A stretch of 64,000 bases of DNA from Ornithodoros turicata (lineage: Eukaryota; Arthropoda; Arachnida; Ixodida; Argasidae). The stretch lies in NCBI RefSeq assembly GCF_037126465.1, contig NC_088201.1, positions 127,472,665 through 127,536,664 on the forward strand, written 5' to 3'. The position numbers and the translations under genes were made by a program. Positions 1 to 10,375 of this stretch are shown piece by piece. The notes below the pieces were generated by a model. That model was given only the letters and a program-made list of their open reading frames with translations. It did not search any database and was not told the origin of the DNA. Positions within the stretch are counted from its first letter, which is position 1; the number at the start of each line of letters is the position of its first letter.

Positions 1-470
1 GCATGTTTATCGTTTTGATTGATTCTTTTTCAATTATTTTCCTGCATGTGTCTGTTGTTTACCGTTGGTAGATGCACCGTTTAGAGTGTTTCTCTGCTAT
101 TCATCCATGCATGTTTCTTGTTTTGTTAGATTGTTCTTCAACTATTTATCCTTTGTGTACCTCTTGTTTACGTGTTGGATTTTGGCTCTCTATTAGCTGT
201 TGATCTTGTTTCAGTAATATTTTCCTGTCTGTTGTTTACACGTTGGCAGATGCACCATTTAGATTGTTTCTCTGCTATTCAGCGTTAGCTCTGTGCTGTA
301 TTAAATTATTCATCATGTGCTGTTCAAAGTGTTTTTTCTGCCATTCATCCGTGCATGTTGATCGTTTTGATAGATTCTTTTCCATTTATTTTCCTGCATG
401 TGTCTGTTGTTTATGTGATGTGTTCTGGTTCTCTATTAGCTGTTGATGGTTTTTCTCGTTATTTCCGTAT
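1..470. repeat. Degenerate T-rich tandem repeat, cut by the left edge
   Basis: A block beginning GCATGTTTATCGTTTTGAT recurs in diverged form near 109 and 353. Between these, phrases such as CCTGCATGTGTCTGTTGTTTA and AGATGCACC..TTTAGA..GTTTCTCTGCTATTC recur. The copies differ by many substitutions and indels and the period is irregular. No coding signal or RNA motif was seen. The array runs off the window, so its full length is unknown. Confidence 0.55.
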
Positions 471-542
471 GTCTATGCTGTTTACTTAATAAGAAAATGA
501 TTAATTGTGTAATGTTGGAATAATCTTCCCTATTCCGCTCGA

Positions 543-657
543 AAATGTTCATAACTGTCAGGTGTACGCCTCCCGTTTTCAACAAATCAGGGCAGATATT
601 ATTAGAGTTGATTGCTGGCTTGGAGCGTACTATGTGGTGAAGTTCATATTTTAATAT
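543..657 (+). mobile_element. Half copy of an inverted-repeat MITE family
   Basis: The stretch contains GTACGCCTCCCGTTTTCAAC, AAATCAGGGC and GGTGAAGTTCAT, matching in order the right half of the complete element at 28,489-28,738. The left inverted repeat and the TA-flanked end are missing, so this is a truncated relic. It is non-coding. Confidence 0.6.
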
Positions 658-877
658 ATTTTCTGTGTTGAATTCATAAAACAAAGTAAGGTTTGTAGTG
701 TCTCTTAGAATGAAAATTGTATGGGGAAGTCACGAGGATGATTTTATGATAGTTAAAAATGATAGTCTCCTCCTCTGTTGTTTTTGATTAACCAATGTAT
801 TGTTATAGATTTTATTTCCTCTCGTGTTCGTGTCTCATGGTCTTCCACGTTCTCTGCTGTTCACAATTAACTATACC

Positions 878-1675
878 TATTAGAAATTTGTAAATAAAAC
901 TCTGCTATGGTGCTCACATATAATAATGTTAGACTTTTTATAATAAAACTTTTAATTTTGATTGTAATCATAGTGATTAAAAATATCTTCTTTGATTAAA
1001 TGTGTCATAATGGAATATTATCTATTGTTCTTGAAGTTACATATTAGAACTTTGTAATTAAAACTCCGCTAGGTTGCTCATGTTAGACTTTTTATAATAA
1101 ATCTTTTAATTTTGATACACGCACCACCCGACAAAAAATTGCGAACGAAGTCGTCCCAGGGTGAAAAATCGACAAAGATGTGGTCCGATGTTGTCAGTGT
1201 GCATGCCCCTACTTGCGCGCCGCATGAACAAAATGCGAACGAATTCGGCCCAGGCTGAAAAATAGCCAAAGAAGTCAGTCCAGTGTGTACAATCATAAGT
1301 GTACGCTCAGCTCTTCAACCCGCTTGTAAGCACACGGACAGCCCCTCACCTGCGCGCCACCCACCGCGCGCTGAAAAAAAAATCGCTAGAGAAGTCGGCC
1401 CATGCGGAAAAATCGCCAAAGAAGTCGGCCAGGGCGCACCGTCGACCTGCTAGTAAGCACCCGGACAGCCCCTCACCTGCGCGCCACCAACCGCGCGCTG
1501 AAAAAAATAATAAAAAATCGCTAGAGAAGTCGGCCCAGCTATTGTTCTTGAAGTTACATATCAGAACTTTGTAATTAAAACTCCACTATGGTGGTCACGT
1601 ATAATGATTATATAATAAAACTTTTAATTTTGATTGTAATCGTATTGATTAAAAATGTCTTCTTTGATTAAAATG
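878..1675. repeat. Three direct copies of an AT-rich block
   Basis: A block with the phrases AACTTTGTAATTAAAACTCC, TTATAATAAAACTTTTAATT and GATTGTAATC..GATTAAAAAT occurs at about 880-1,004 and 1,552-1,672, with a shorter copy at 1,038-1,113. All are in the same orientation. The GC-rich repeat at 1,115-1,545 lies between the second and third copies, which suggests local duplication or recombination. No coding content. Confidence 0.6.
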
Positions 1676-2215
1676 TGCTCTCCTTCTGCTTAATTGAAAA
1701 CTTGCGTGATTATCACTAATAAAATACCCCTTCAATGTTATTGCATCAGATTTTTTGGCTGAGTTTTTCTCCTTCACACGGAGTCATAACATAATTCCTG
1801 ACACTATTGACTTTAATAAATATATTTTCACTTGTACTTTTGTGTATGGCTATCCTTTGCATGTAAATCGCCTACTGCACACCTGCTGTATCGGGAAAAA
1901 AATTGCGATTGAAGTCGACACAGATTGAAAAATGATAAAAGAAGCCGGCCCAGGCTGAAAAATGTGAGCAAGTAAGCGCTCACGCAACCCTCCGGCCACG
2001 CTCCGCCCACCGCAGCAGCCCTCCACCCAAGCGCCGCCTGTCGCGCACGGGAAAAAGTCGCGAAAAAAGTCGGCGCAGATTGAAAAATGACGAAAGAAGT
2101 TGGCCCAGGCTGAAAAATGTGAGAGGGTAAACGCGCACGCAGCCCTCCCCTAGCCGATAAGCGCGCGGACAACCCTCCGCACTGGCGCCGCGCAGGGAAA
2201 ATACGCGACGGTGTC
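1115..2215. repeat. GC-rich interspersed 30-40 bp motif cluster
   Basis: Short motifs of the type AAAAATCGC(C/T)A(A/G)AGAAGTCGGCC and CAGGCTGAAAAATG recur about ten times, mixed with CACCTGCGCGCCACC and CGCGCGCTGAAAAA. The base composition is much richer in GC than the flanks. The cluster is broken at about 1,545-1,870 by one AT-rich block copy. Open frames through it (1,299-1,574 plus, 1,828-2,244 minus) have repeat-derived composition and I do not treat them as genes. Confidence 0.5.
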
Positions 2216-2829
2216 CCAGACGCTGTGGGGTTCGAACCAGACACCCATATAGCTAACTCTCATCCAGTTTCTCTCCCAACCCATATATACTACTTATGTC
2301 CAACAATTCGAACGTGTTACATCTTATTCCCTGTCTGCACACGATGGTTCAGCTTCATTTCAATAACATCAGTTCTTACTTCCTGAACAGAATATATAGT
2401 TACCAAGAAAAGGAACTTAGTTACAGTAACGAGTTACCTCGAACTCTGGTTGAAAGTGTGTATTTGCATGAAAATCTAGCCTCTAGAATCATGTTCCCTA
2501 GTTAAGAGTTCCAAGCGATGGTTGATGATTGGAATCAGTACTGCACGAAGAGCACCTTAAAGCTGCAGCTAGTCCAATATATGAAAACACTCCTGAATTA
2601 TGCATTCATATGCAGTTAAAAGCCACTCCATATTGGATAGGACAATACTAAGACGGGCAAACGCATATAAAGAAAAAAGTATTGCATGAACATGTTGACT
2701 AACGTACAAACTCGTATTAGTGGGACATAAACACACCAGCCACATGTCTCTTTGGTGCATTCCAGCATGTTTACTTTACTTAGAGACAATAAATAATTTT
2801 TCAACCTCGAATGTCTACTCTTTATTCTC

Positions 2830-3026
2830 GCTGCTTAAGCTTGCGACAACACATGTTTGAATGCAGCCCAAATGAAAACAATGTGATCCGTCTGATCAAA
2901 GAAGTTTCCCAGTGCTACAGCAGTATCGGACTGTACCACCTTGCCAAAGAATATACAGAGAAGGTGACAGCCAGGCCTCAGCTGCGAAATAAATTGTCAA
3001 GGTTGATCATATTCAACAACCAGTAA
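2830..3026 (+). CDS. Possible 3'-terminal exon, unrecognised protein
   Basis: An open stretch ending in a stop at about 3,024-3,026 encodes a helical-looking segment (VIRLIKEVSQCYSSIGLYH, then LAKEYTEKV) whose spacing recalls TPR-like helical pairs. Candidate acceptor AG dinucleotides precede it near 2,838 and 2,866. Unlike neighbouring frames it has balanced, non-repetitive composition. No partner exon was found and the repeat-rich surroundings argue for caution. It could be an exon of an unidentified gene, a processed fragment or chance. Confidence 0.22.
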
Positions 3027-3029
3027 TGC

Positions 3030-4390
3030 ACTCTGCCCACTTACCTGCTTGACTGCTTCAAACTTGCTGTTGCAACTGGACTTGTGATACTTTGATGTTG
3101 GAACTTTCACCACAAGACCTTGCTACTTAGCCTTTTTATGACTTATTCACTCTACCTCTAGTCATTTTGAGCTGTCTTTACCGCCATATATTTCCCTAGT
3201 GCACATATTTCTAGTCGGTATGTTTTTACCGTCATATAGCCTTTATATCACATATCATTCTAGTCCTTTGGAAGTGCTTTAGTGCCGTTCGGCATTTCGT
3301 GTCATAACCAGTCATATCTAAACTTCCTGTGCAAAGCATAATGTTTATACCCAAGCATATTAAGGTAGTTACATAAACAAACGTGCCAAACATTCCCTGG
3401 CATTCCGCACCCCCGAGCAGAAAGGAAATGGGAGAAACACGGGAAGCAACACGCTGACGGACGACAAAGGAAACGTAACACAACAAATACAACACCACAC
3501 AAAACCAGCAAATCACATAATCGTAGTTCAAAGTACAAGATTGGAACGACACGCGCTCACACGAGTACAAAATAGACAGGAAATAACATCTTTGTGACGG
3601 GATTTCACACAAAAAACGTAAGGAACTCAATCACGAGGGATTTCTGCAGCGATCCGTGGCAAAATTTTAGCGAAGCAGCAAGGGAAGCGCTCACAAACAG
3701 CAAAACTTGTCACAGCTTACATGCATTCCTATGGGCTGTAATCGCTCTTTTGAGCACCGCAATATGGCGGCCGGTGGTCGTACCCTTTCCCGCGATACCC
3801 TCACCCATCCGCTATCCAGCCTTTATACATAGAGATCAGTGGTTTGCAACCGATGGCACGTGATGCGTGATGTCACGTATCGACGGCACCGAGCATTTGG
3901 TATTTCATTGCCTTCTAAACGTGTCGCTTGTGAACGATGCTATCGGCTGATCGAGTGTCGGTGCACGAGCGATTTCTCGGACCCAGTCGTTTGGCCTGTC
4001 GAGTAGCCAGAGCATTCAACGGAGATGGCTGCAAGTTACTTCGCGTGGCTGCTATCGAGGCCAACGCGGTCGGAACCTATGTGCACGTCGACCTGCCTTC
4101 ATCACTCTGTGAGGCAGAAGCTGCCTCGGGCGGTGCCATATAAATGATCGTTGATGCGGACTCCGAGGCCGGCAGTGCCCGTATCCCGAGTCTCCTGCAT
4201 CCCGGTCGTCGCCACTTGCCCAATCACAGGTAGGCGAGCCCCTCCTCCAGCTCAGAGAGCGATTCTTTCGGTGGGGGACCTCTTCCCGGCTCCCGCGTGT
4301 GATGTGAGATGCGAGCTGCCTTGGCTTTGGTGGCGCTTTTCCAGTTGGTCCACGTCTAAAAGTTCCCATTGAACACAACTTCAATCAAGT
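3030..4390. other. No assignable gene; mixed intergenic DNA
   Basis: Several short ORFs occur on both strands (for example 3,232-3,630 minus, 4,052-4,384 minus), but none carries a recognisable motif and they overlap one another. The part at 3,740-4,350 is GC-richer. I see no RNA gene, inverted-repeat element or splice structure that I can support. Confidence 0.5.
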
Positions 4391-4971
4391 AGTGGGATAT
4401 TGCAGCAAAAACAACATATATATTCTGATGATGCAGGGGGGGGGGGGGGCGGTTTTCCACTGTGGAAAACTACCCCATAGCTCGGGGTTCTAATGTGAGT
4501 GGTGACAATGAGAGATGACGGGAATGATCGGAGCGGCGATGGCGATGATGAGCGTGATCGTGATGGTGGAAATGTCCGAGAGCGCTGGTGGGGTCATAAT
4601 AAGTTCCTTAGGCCTGTCGCCTCAAAAGAGCCAACTACATGACGTCAGGTCGCCCTGGAGTGGGCCGCGGTGTCCCAAGGGCCGATGACGGGGATATTGC
4701 AGTCGTCACTGCTGCCGCAATTTTGAGATTTTTGTTGGTGTTTCGTATCTGATACTAATTTACGCACCTTTCTCCACCTCTCAACGGGTTTCACTGCACC
4801 ACCGCTGGCGTTCAAACGTGTAGCCAGCTCGCACCACTCCCTATTTCTGTCTTGCAATGTGTAGCCAGCGGACAGCCCACCCGTAAAGAGATTACGGTGC
4901 TCCCCCACATAGTCGAGCACAATGTGAAACTGCTCCGAGGTGGGACGTGAAGCGCGTACCGGTAAATCCAT
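4384..4971 (-). pseudogene. Myb/SANT-like DNA-binding ORF, split by LINE insertion
   Basis: The minus-strand ORF opens at an ATG at 4,971. It encodes a short trihelical Myb/SANT (MADF-like) domain over about residues 10-75: RPTSEQFHIVLDYVGEHRNL, a middle helix with REWCELATRLNA, and a basic VERWRKVRKLVSDTKHQQK helix. Such domains occur in tick MSANTD/NAIF1-type proteins and in the accessory gene of Harbinger transposons. Real coding ends near 4,691, where the LINE begins. Across the 12-bp target duplication the pre-insertion frame would have reached a stop only a few codons further on, near 4,384, so the insertion mainly replaces the C-terminus. No Harbinger transposase was found next to it. 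Whether it was ever a host gene or a transposon accessory ORF is undecided. Confidence 0.55.
4394..4702 (-). mobile_element. 5'-truncated LINE insertion (3' end only)
   Basis: Positions about 4,470-4,687 match, in order and orientation, the 3' end of the longer LINE at 32,035-32,310 (shared AGTGGTGACAATGA, GAGAGATGACGGGAATG, TAGGCCTGTCGCCTCAAAA, TGGGCCGCGGTGTCCCAAGG). The insertion is bounded by an exact direct repeat, GGGATATTGCAG, at 4,394-4,405 and 4,691-4,702. That is a 12-bp target-site duplication typical of target-primed reverse transcription. Only the C-terminal codons and 3' UTR are present. A run of about 14 G at 4,437-4,450 lies near its 3' end. The insertion falls inside the Myb/SANT-like ORF. 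Confidence 0.85.
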
Positions 4972-5565
4972 CGCAGATAGAGGAAATTATACGAAAAAAA
5001 GAAAAAAAAAACACAGCTTGTTTCTTTTTGTCTTTTTTTTTATTGCCTATGTTTGCTTTTGTCTCAAATGCACAAAGTTATATTTGCGAACGCGCTCGTG
5101 CAATCGCTTTGTCGTCGTCATCTAGGATGCGCGTGACAGTGACGTTGAACACGTCGACGGGCTGAACGATAGTAAATAACCCAAGCGCGCGATCGTTAGA
5201 CGTAACCCGAAATACCAAAAGTGGCAGGTATCGTTCCCGCCGCCTCGATCGCTTCGCCTACCGACACCATCGGTGGTTCGGAACTACATGTGGTAGCTGC
5301 TCAACGGATTGGGAAGTTGTCAGTGGTTCATTTGCCTTTGCCTTTCGCACCTCCGACTGCTTTCCACTGCATGTATTCACTGTCAGCCGTGGAAAAATTT
5401 GCTAGAGCGGGAAGCCGCTATAGAATGTAGCAAAAAAAAAAATCATTACACACGTTGCTAGCTTATGAGGGTCGGAACCAGGCGACAGTCGTCTTCTGGT
5501 GTTTCGTGTTGAAAGTTGCTCCTTTTCACGTTCCTTTCTGCTGAGCTCTCCCCGCTGAACAAGCG
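4972..5565. other. Region upstream of the Myb/SANT ORF, no gene recognised
   Basis: This contains an A-rich run near 4,994-5,010, a T-rich run near 5,027-5,040 and another A-rich run near 5,434. It would be the promoter and 5' leader of the minus-strand Myb/SANT ORF, but no clear TATA or initiator can be assigned. The 69-codon plus-strand frame at 5,221-5,430 has no motif I recognise. Confidence 0.4.
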
Positions 5566-5575
5566 TGCGCATCGG

Positions 5576-5895
5576 TCAAACGACAGGATCGTTCACGCGC
5601 GGCTCGTCTGAAAGCACTGGAATACCAAATTCTCGTCGCTGTCGTTCGATGACATCACACACCACGTGCAGTCGCTTGCAAACGACTCGATTGCGCGAGC
5701 GAGGCACCTCGGAATAGGGCCCCAGGGTCGAAATCGAAACCGTGTCCAGTTGAACAACAATGGTCAACAAGTTCTGTCTTCGACCTTGTCGCGTTTGTTG
5801 CATTCTTCACGTCCCGTTTATGTTCTTTGAGCTGGGTGCTGCATTTTCTACCTGTATCGCCGACGTATGTGGCGTCACAGTCTAGGCATTTTACT
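5576..5895 (-). pseudogene. PLE-1 GIY-YIG endonuclease domain (broken)
   Basis: Minus-strand translation gives a VLYRVKCLDCDATYVGDTGRK block, matching the paired GxxY...YxGxTGR motifs and Cys pair of PLE GIY-YIG nucleases. Next come an EHKRDVKNA helix and a TELVDHC..TGHGFDFD segment. Frame changes occur near 5,800. Downstream, RRNRV-like and VLSDEPRVNDPVV segments end at a stop at 5,576. In PLEs this domain nicks target DNA for priming. Confidence 0.75.
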
Positions 5896-6399
5896 CGATA
5901 AAGGACACCGATCTGTCATGTGGGGGCACAGCGTCCTCAGGTTTGGAAATTAAATTGCTAAGTTTGGTGTACGGTTTGAAGGTTGCTTTGATGTTAAGGG
6001 GGAGTAGCGTTCGACGGATAGACTCCGACACGCCCTTGACATAGGGGATGCACAGATTGCCCTGGGTGAAACTCTGTTTGCCCAGCGACCTTTTTCTCTT
6101 CCATTCGCCTCCTTGTGTTTGCAATGAATGGCTTCGGGTACCCCGCTTCATCAGTGAGTCGACGATCATCGTTTCTTCGGCTGCGCGTAGTTTAGGGGTC
6201 GACGCGAGATTGTCGGACCTACGAAGAAGGCTCCTCACGACGCTTCGTTTGTGTTCCACCGGATGGTGAGATTCGAAAGACAGGAAATTCCCCGTGTCGC
6301 AGGGCTTACGGTGGACTCTAGTTTCCAACTTGCCGGCTTGACGCCTGTGTACGCTGACGTCCAAACAGGAGAGGGTGCCGTGTCGTTCGGCCTCATGCG

Positions 6400-7236
6400 T
6401 GAACTGTATGATCGGCTCACGCCATTCAAAACGGAGAGGAAGTCATTTAGGTGGTTTTGATTAAGAACGACGAAAGTGTCATCGACGTATCGTTTCTAAA
6501 AATTGGGAACATGTTGTGTTCTCAGCAGCGCCGTCCCCTCTAGGTGTTCCACTATCACATACGCCATTGTCACTGACACAGGGATCCCCATAGGGCAACC
6601 TGCAATCTAATGGTAAATTTCACCAGGAAAGGCGAAATGTGTCTGGTTGAGGCACAGGCGTAGGAGAATCAGAATATCGTCAACAGTCAGGGAAGTGCGC
6701 GTGGAGAGCGTGTCGTCACTGCGGAAACGTGCCTCGGTCACAGCTATAGCGACTTCCGTCGGGACGTTAGTAAAAAGAGATATAACGTTGAAGGACACCA
6801 TGACGTCTTTGTCGTCCCACGTTAGGTCTCGGACAAGCTTGACAAATTCATTCGAGCTGCGGACTGTCAGTTGTTTTTTTCCGGTTACCGGGGTGATGAG
6901 TTCAACTAGGAATTTAGAAAGGCTGTAGGTGGGCGATCCGATAAACGAGACAATAGGCCGTAAAAGGCATTCAGGTTTATGAACCTTAGGTAGCCCATAG
7001 ATCATGGGGACGGAACCATCACACGAAAAGAGTCGTCGGTACGTGACGTCATCCAACCGTCCTTTCCTCTTTAGGTCACGTGAATGGTCTACCAGTGAAT
7101 GCTCGGTGTTGGCTGTCGGGTCGTGTTGTAGCTTCGTAAAATGTGCCGGGTCGTCAAGGATGTCATGCATCTTTTTTTCATAATCGCTTCTGTTGAGTAT
7201 GACCGTCGCCTTGCCTTTGTCGGCCGGAAGAACCAT
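6400..7236 (-). pseudogene. PLE-1 reverse transcriptase domain
   Basis: The frame opens with LPADKGKATVIL, the conserved RT entry block of Penelope elements. It is followed by YGLPKVHKPECLLRPIVS (fingers) and FNVISLFTNVP (motif A). In PLEs motif A normally reads F-D-V-x-SLFTNVP, so the catalytic Asp is Asn here. After a stop at 6,607 the frame resumes with GCPMGIPVSVTMAYVIVEHL (motif B region) and KRYVDDTFVVLNQ (motif C, aspartates intact) at about 6,500-6,470. RT of this type makes DNA from the element's RNA. Stops plus the motif A change make this copy inactive. Confidence 0.85.
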
Positions 7237-7786
7237 TATGGAATGATCCTATTGCAGATCCCGTATCGCTGACCGTTCCTGAGCTGTGAGATTGGTCGGT
7301 ATTTTTCTAGCTTTGTTTAATGTAGTTGCTATGCGGCTATGTGCGAGGTTAACTACGGTGGTATCCTTTAGTTGGCGAAGCTTATTCTCCACCTCGGCGA
7401 TGATATCCCGTTTGGGTACCTCCCGAGGTGTCACGGCGAAGTCCAGACCTTTTGGTCAAGACACTCACGTGCTTCTCGTCAAGGTGTTTCGAGGCTAGGT
7501 TTATGAGTTTGACATCACTCACACCAGGGGGTCTCACTGGTACCAGTCGAGACAACTTCCTGTCGCGGTCGCTCGTGCACTTATTGCTCTGTATGATTTC
7601 AGCATGATTTCGTGCAGTGAAGACTTTGTGCATGTCATCGTTCTGGAAGGTGCGCAGTAAGGATATTTCAGTGGATTCCAGGCTCTGCCTCGTGTCACGT
7701 AGTTTGGTAGTGTTCTCCTGGATACAGGCCCGTAGGCAATCATATCCGGGCCCTCTCTGGGACATGCACAGCGACCTCCTCAAGTA

Positions 7787-7955
7787 CACCCTCAGAAAAA
7801 AAAACCAAAAAGAAAACGATAGTAAGTGTCAAAAAACGATCAAATTCTTGACGTTTATTGTATGCGTCATGGGCTTCCACTTAGTGCTTTGACGGATAGT
7901 AAAGGTCAAGAATTTGATCATTTTTGACGGCTATTTTAGAAGTAAGCCAATGACT
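7787..7955 (+). mobile_element. MITE relic of the TACACTCTCAGAAA family
   Basis: It begins TACACCCTCAGAAA and holds two similar internal blocks (GATAGTAAGTGTCAAAAAAC and GATAGTAAAGGTCAAGAAT), as does the element at 23,214-23,345. It abuts the 5' break of PLE-1, so either the MITE inserted there or the PLE copy was truncated there. It is non-coding. Confidence 0.5.
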
Positions 7956-8309
7956 TCTATTTTATGCGTAGAATCTTTTGTGCTTATATTTCCCCTTATT
8001 ACGGCCATATATACCACTAGTTATACCGGATGGTGTACGTCAACAGAGAACGCTGTATAGGGGTAACAGACCACTTTGACGCTGCGAGGTAAACGACTTT
8101 GTACCAGCGTAATCATCAGAACAAATTCCATGCAAAAGCGACACTCGAGCTGCTTCTCAATGTACATGTATGTATTTATGTATGTGTAATGTTCATGTAT
8201 GCTCAATATTCATGTATGCTACATTGCTTCAGCAACGTACTGTACAGTGCATTGCTGAAGAAAGTTCACAAGATACATTGCACAACATTGCACAACACAC
8301 ATTACACAT

Positions 8310-9150
8310 TGTACATGCTGTTCAGGAGCGCAGGACCTAAGGCAGCTGAGGGTGCATGCGAGGTATTGAGCAGTGGAGCATGGCTACGAGGAGTGTCTCC
8401 TGTTCCTGGGGATGCATTTGCTTCAACACATCATGCTGAGCTATGATCTCCAATAATAATTTGATTACAATTACAAAGAAAAAGTTTGAAACTGAATCAC
8501 TAACACAGAAGCTTCAACGGCGGGAGACACATATCGAAAAAGAAAAAGAACGACAGAGGTAAGAGTCACCTGTACCAAAATATCTGCTTATAGATAAACA
8601 TACATAAAGCTACCAGCCCGGTGAACAATGGGCGTACGCATATGAATTTGCAGCGTGGAGATAGTCGGTACAATCAGAACTCTGGCCGACGTGCTTGCTG
8701 GCCGACGGCGTGACTGGCTTACTAAATCGTGCGAAATTGCCTCCTTGGATGCCGTTTCTTCCCGCCATACGTTTGACATGAAACAAGTCGGTAAAATTTA
8801 GCTAACTGCCCAAGCAGCAAAATGTACTGAAAGTCGAGTACAATAGGGGTGGACGGGTAGGTGTAAGGCCTTGAACAGACTCGTGAAACTAAAGAACATT
8901 GATAAGACACATACCGTCCACCCCTATTGCACTCGACTTTCAGTACATTGTGCTGCTTGGGTGAAGACACCGAGCCCAAAACGTGCCCACTTACATTGGT
9001 GTTCGACGATGCATGACTGAGGCCATGAGACGCCAAACGCCAAGAGAGTGTCGGTTATCCCAACAAACGCTTGGCAGTTTGCACACGACACCACATACGT
9101 GCACGCGCTCTCAGACAGCAGGGCCCGTATAACATTCGAAGAACAATATG
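8310..9150. repeat. Duplicated segment, copy 1 (partner 26,400-27,890)
   Basis: Blocks matching the partner in the same order and orientation are: GCAGCTGAGGGTGCATGCG at about 8,342; AACACATCATGCTG near 8,426; CAATGGGCGTACGCATA near 8,627; GAGACGCCA near 9,027; and GGCAGG/GCAGGGCCCGTATAACA near 9,120. The partner carries extra DNA between the first two blocks. Copies are diverged, so this is an old duplication or two members of a long repeat family. No convincing ORF spans it. Confidence 0.6.
8809..8961. mobile_element. Short MITE with TIR CCCAAGCAGCA
   Basis: The left end CCCAAGCAGCAAAATGTACT and the reverse complement of the right end CCCAAGCAGCACAATGTACT agree over about 48 bp with two or three mismatches, including AAAGTCGAGT and AATAGGGGTGGACGG. 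The interior is only about 55 bp. It sits inside the duplicated segment and is absent from the partner at 27.5 kb, showing insertion after or independently of that duplication. The same GCTGCTTGGG end occurs at 59,308. It is non-coding and non-autonomous. Confidence 0.85.
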
Positions 9151-9240
9151 CGTCAATTGAAGATAGAACAAAAGCCAGGGGCCATGTTTATTACTGCGTA
9201 ACACTGGCTTGCACAACAAATAAAAAGAACGATCAACAAG

Positions 9241-9285
9241 AAAAGGACGTTTCGACGCCTATGCTGGCGTCCTCATCAGCTTTAA
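9241..9285 (-). ncRNA. Hammerhead ribozyme-like motif in PLE-2 terminal repeat
   Basis: On the minus strand the core CTGATGA (9,279-9,273) is followed by one extra G, a 6-bp stem II (GACGCC / GGCGTC, loop AGCATA) and GAAAC. Stem III is only the palindrome ACGT, then C as the cleavage nucleotide, then CTTT, which pairs with AAAG just before CTGATGA (stem I). This is the minimal type I architecture known from Penelope-like elements, which work best as dimers. The extra nucleotide before stem II recurs in the other PLE copies here. Activity is untested. Confidence 0.75.
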
Positions 9286-9302
9286 AAACGTGAAGGAACT
9301 GT

Positions 9303-10375
9303 TTATGAGAAGGGGAAACCTTTTAAAGCCTTCTGGCAGTCCGGTAGAGGCCCCTTGTTATGATTATAGGCATTCTTGTCACTATGAATGTGCCATGACT
9401 CAAGGAATTTCCTGACTCCCCATCTGTGTTCACGTGTCAAGGTCTTTACATTATCATAATCGAAGGAATGACCTGTTTTTTGTACATGCTCAACAAGTTC
9501 GGTGAGACGATTCTCTACAGGCGGGTTCTTGACCTGGGCTTTGTGCCCCTTCATCCTAGTGGCTTTCGTTCTTCCTGTTTCCCCTATGTAGCATGCGTCA
9601 CAGTCTGTACACTCCATCTTGTAAACAACACCTGATTGGTACATATGGGGCACAGAGTCTTTGGGATGACAAAGTATGTTGCGCAATGTTTGTTTTGGTT
9701 TGAACGCTGTTGTGATACCAAGTGGTTTTAAAATCCTTCGTACCGGCTCTGACAGTCCGCGGACGTACGGGATACATACGAACTTATCAGGGGTAAGTCT
9801 TTCCATTGTGTTATCGGATGACATTCTAAAAACGGTGTTTCTAACGAAACTATCAGGGTAATGATTCCTTGTGAGGATGCCACTCGTCAAGATACGTTCA
9901 GCTGCCTTAGATTCACACGTGCTTGGTATCGCGTGTAAACGGTTGAATAATGACCTGACTACAGCTCGTTTGTGTTCAGGAGCATGGTACGAGTGAAAAT
10001 CTAAAACCGTGCCATTGTCACGCGGTTTACGATAAACTGAGGTACTGAGAGTACCTGACTCATTACGAGTAATTCAAACATCTGGAAAAGGTAACTCACC
10101 GTCGTTTTCCTTTTCTATCGTGAACGGTATGTTGGGGTGAATACTGTTAAGGAGAGTATGGAATGAAGTCACATCCTCACGGTTTAGCACTACAAAAGTG
10201 TCGTCAACATAACGCTTATAATATTTTACAGCAATGTTACTGGTGTCAAAAACTCGTTCTTCGATGTGTTCCATTACCAAGTTGGCCACTGGAACTGAGA
10301 CCGGACTTCCCATTGGGCAGCCTTCTATTTGTCTGTAAACTTGGTCGTCGAACTTGAACTAGGTTTCTTTAGGGC
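9303..10375 (-). pseudogene. PLE-2 RT C-terminal part plus GIY-YIG endonuclease
   Basis: The frame reads ...FDDQVYRQIEGCPMGSPVSV (RT motif B region) and KRYVDDTFVVLNREDV (motif C, YVDD intact at about 10,190-10,230), then the thumb. A stop near 10,074 breaks the frame. The last 195 residues (9,890-9,303) are open and carry the GIY-YIG domain: GVVYKMECTDCDACYIGETG with the Cys pairs, KATRMKGHKAQVKN, and a C-terminal EHRWGVRKFLESWHI block. The palm up to motif A is missing. The product would be inactive as RT, but the nuclease domain is unusually well preserved. Confidence 0.88.

Larger units (their letters stand above)
5570..7790 (-). mobile_element. Penelope-like element PLE-1, near full ORF, degenerate
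   Basis: Reading the minus strand from 7,790 down gives the PLE order: an N-terminal linker (about 7,789-7,250), a reverse transcriptase (7,236-6,400) and a GIY-YIG-type C-terminal domain (about 5,895-5,576). Frameshifts and stops separate the pieces (near 7,440, 7,247, 6,607, 6,460 and 5,890), so the copy is dead. The upstream end stops where an inverted-repeat MITE end begins at about 7,787. The sequence is clearly a different family from the two near-identical PLEs at 9.2 and 16.5 kb. No confident hammerhead motif was found at its 3' side. Confidence 0.85.
9185..10375 (-). mobile_element. Penelope-like element PLE-2, 5'-truncated
   Basis: This is a minus-strand element from the C-terminal part of RT (10,375) through GIY-YIG to a 3' terminal region ending TGTTTATTACTGCGTAAC on the plus strand at 9,185. 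The same terminal sequence in reverse ends PLE-3 at 17,888, which fixes the boundary. The terminal region carries a hammerhead-like motif at 9,241-9,285. The 5' end is lost inside RT, as usual for PLE copies. It inserted next to DNA that resembles the duplicated segment shared with 27.8 kb. Confidence 0.9.

Noticed and set aside
1828..2244. 138-codon minus-strand ORF with repeated phrases
   Set aside because: The peptide repeat (FFSLGRLLLSFF-like) simply mirrors the DNA repeat of the GC-rich motif cluster.
2165..2285. Pol III B-box-like GGTTCGAACCCC on the minus strand
   Set aside because: No convincing A box or tRNA fold; it lies in the repeat cluster. Possibly a SINE relic but unsupported.
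5474..5505. Hammerhead-like string on the minus strand beside PLE-1 (CAGAAGA ... GTTCCGACC)
   Set aside because: No GAAA box and no stem I or III that pairs; too degenerate to call.
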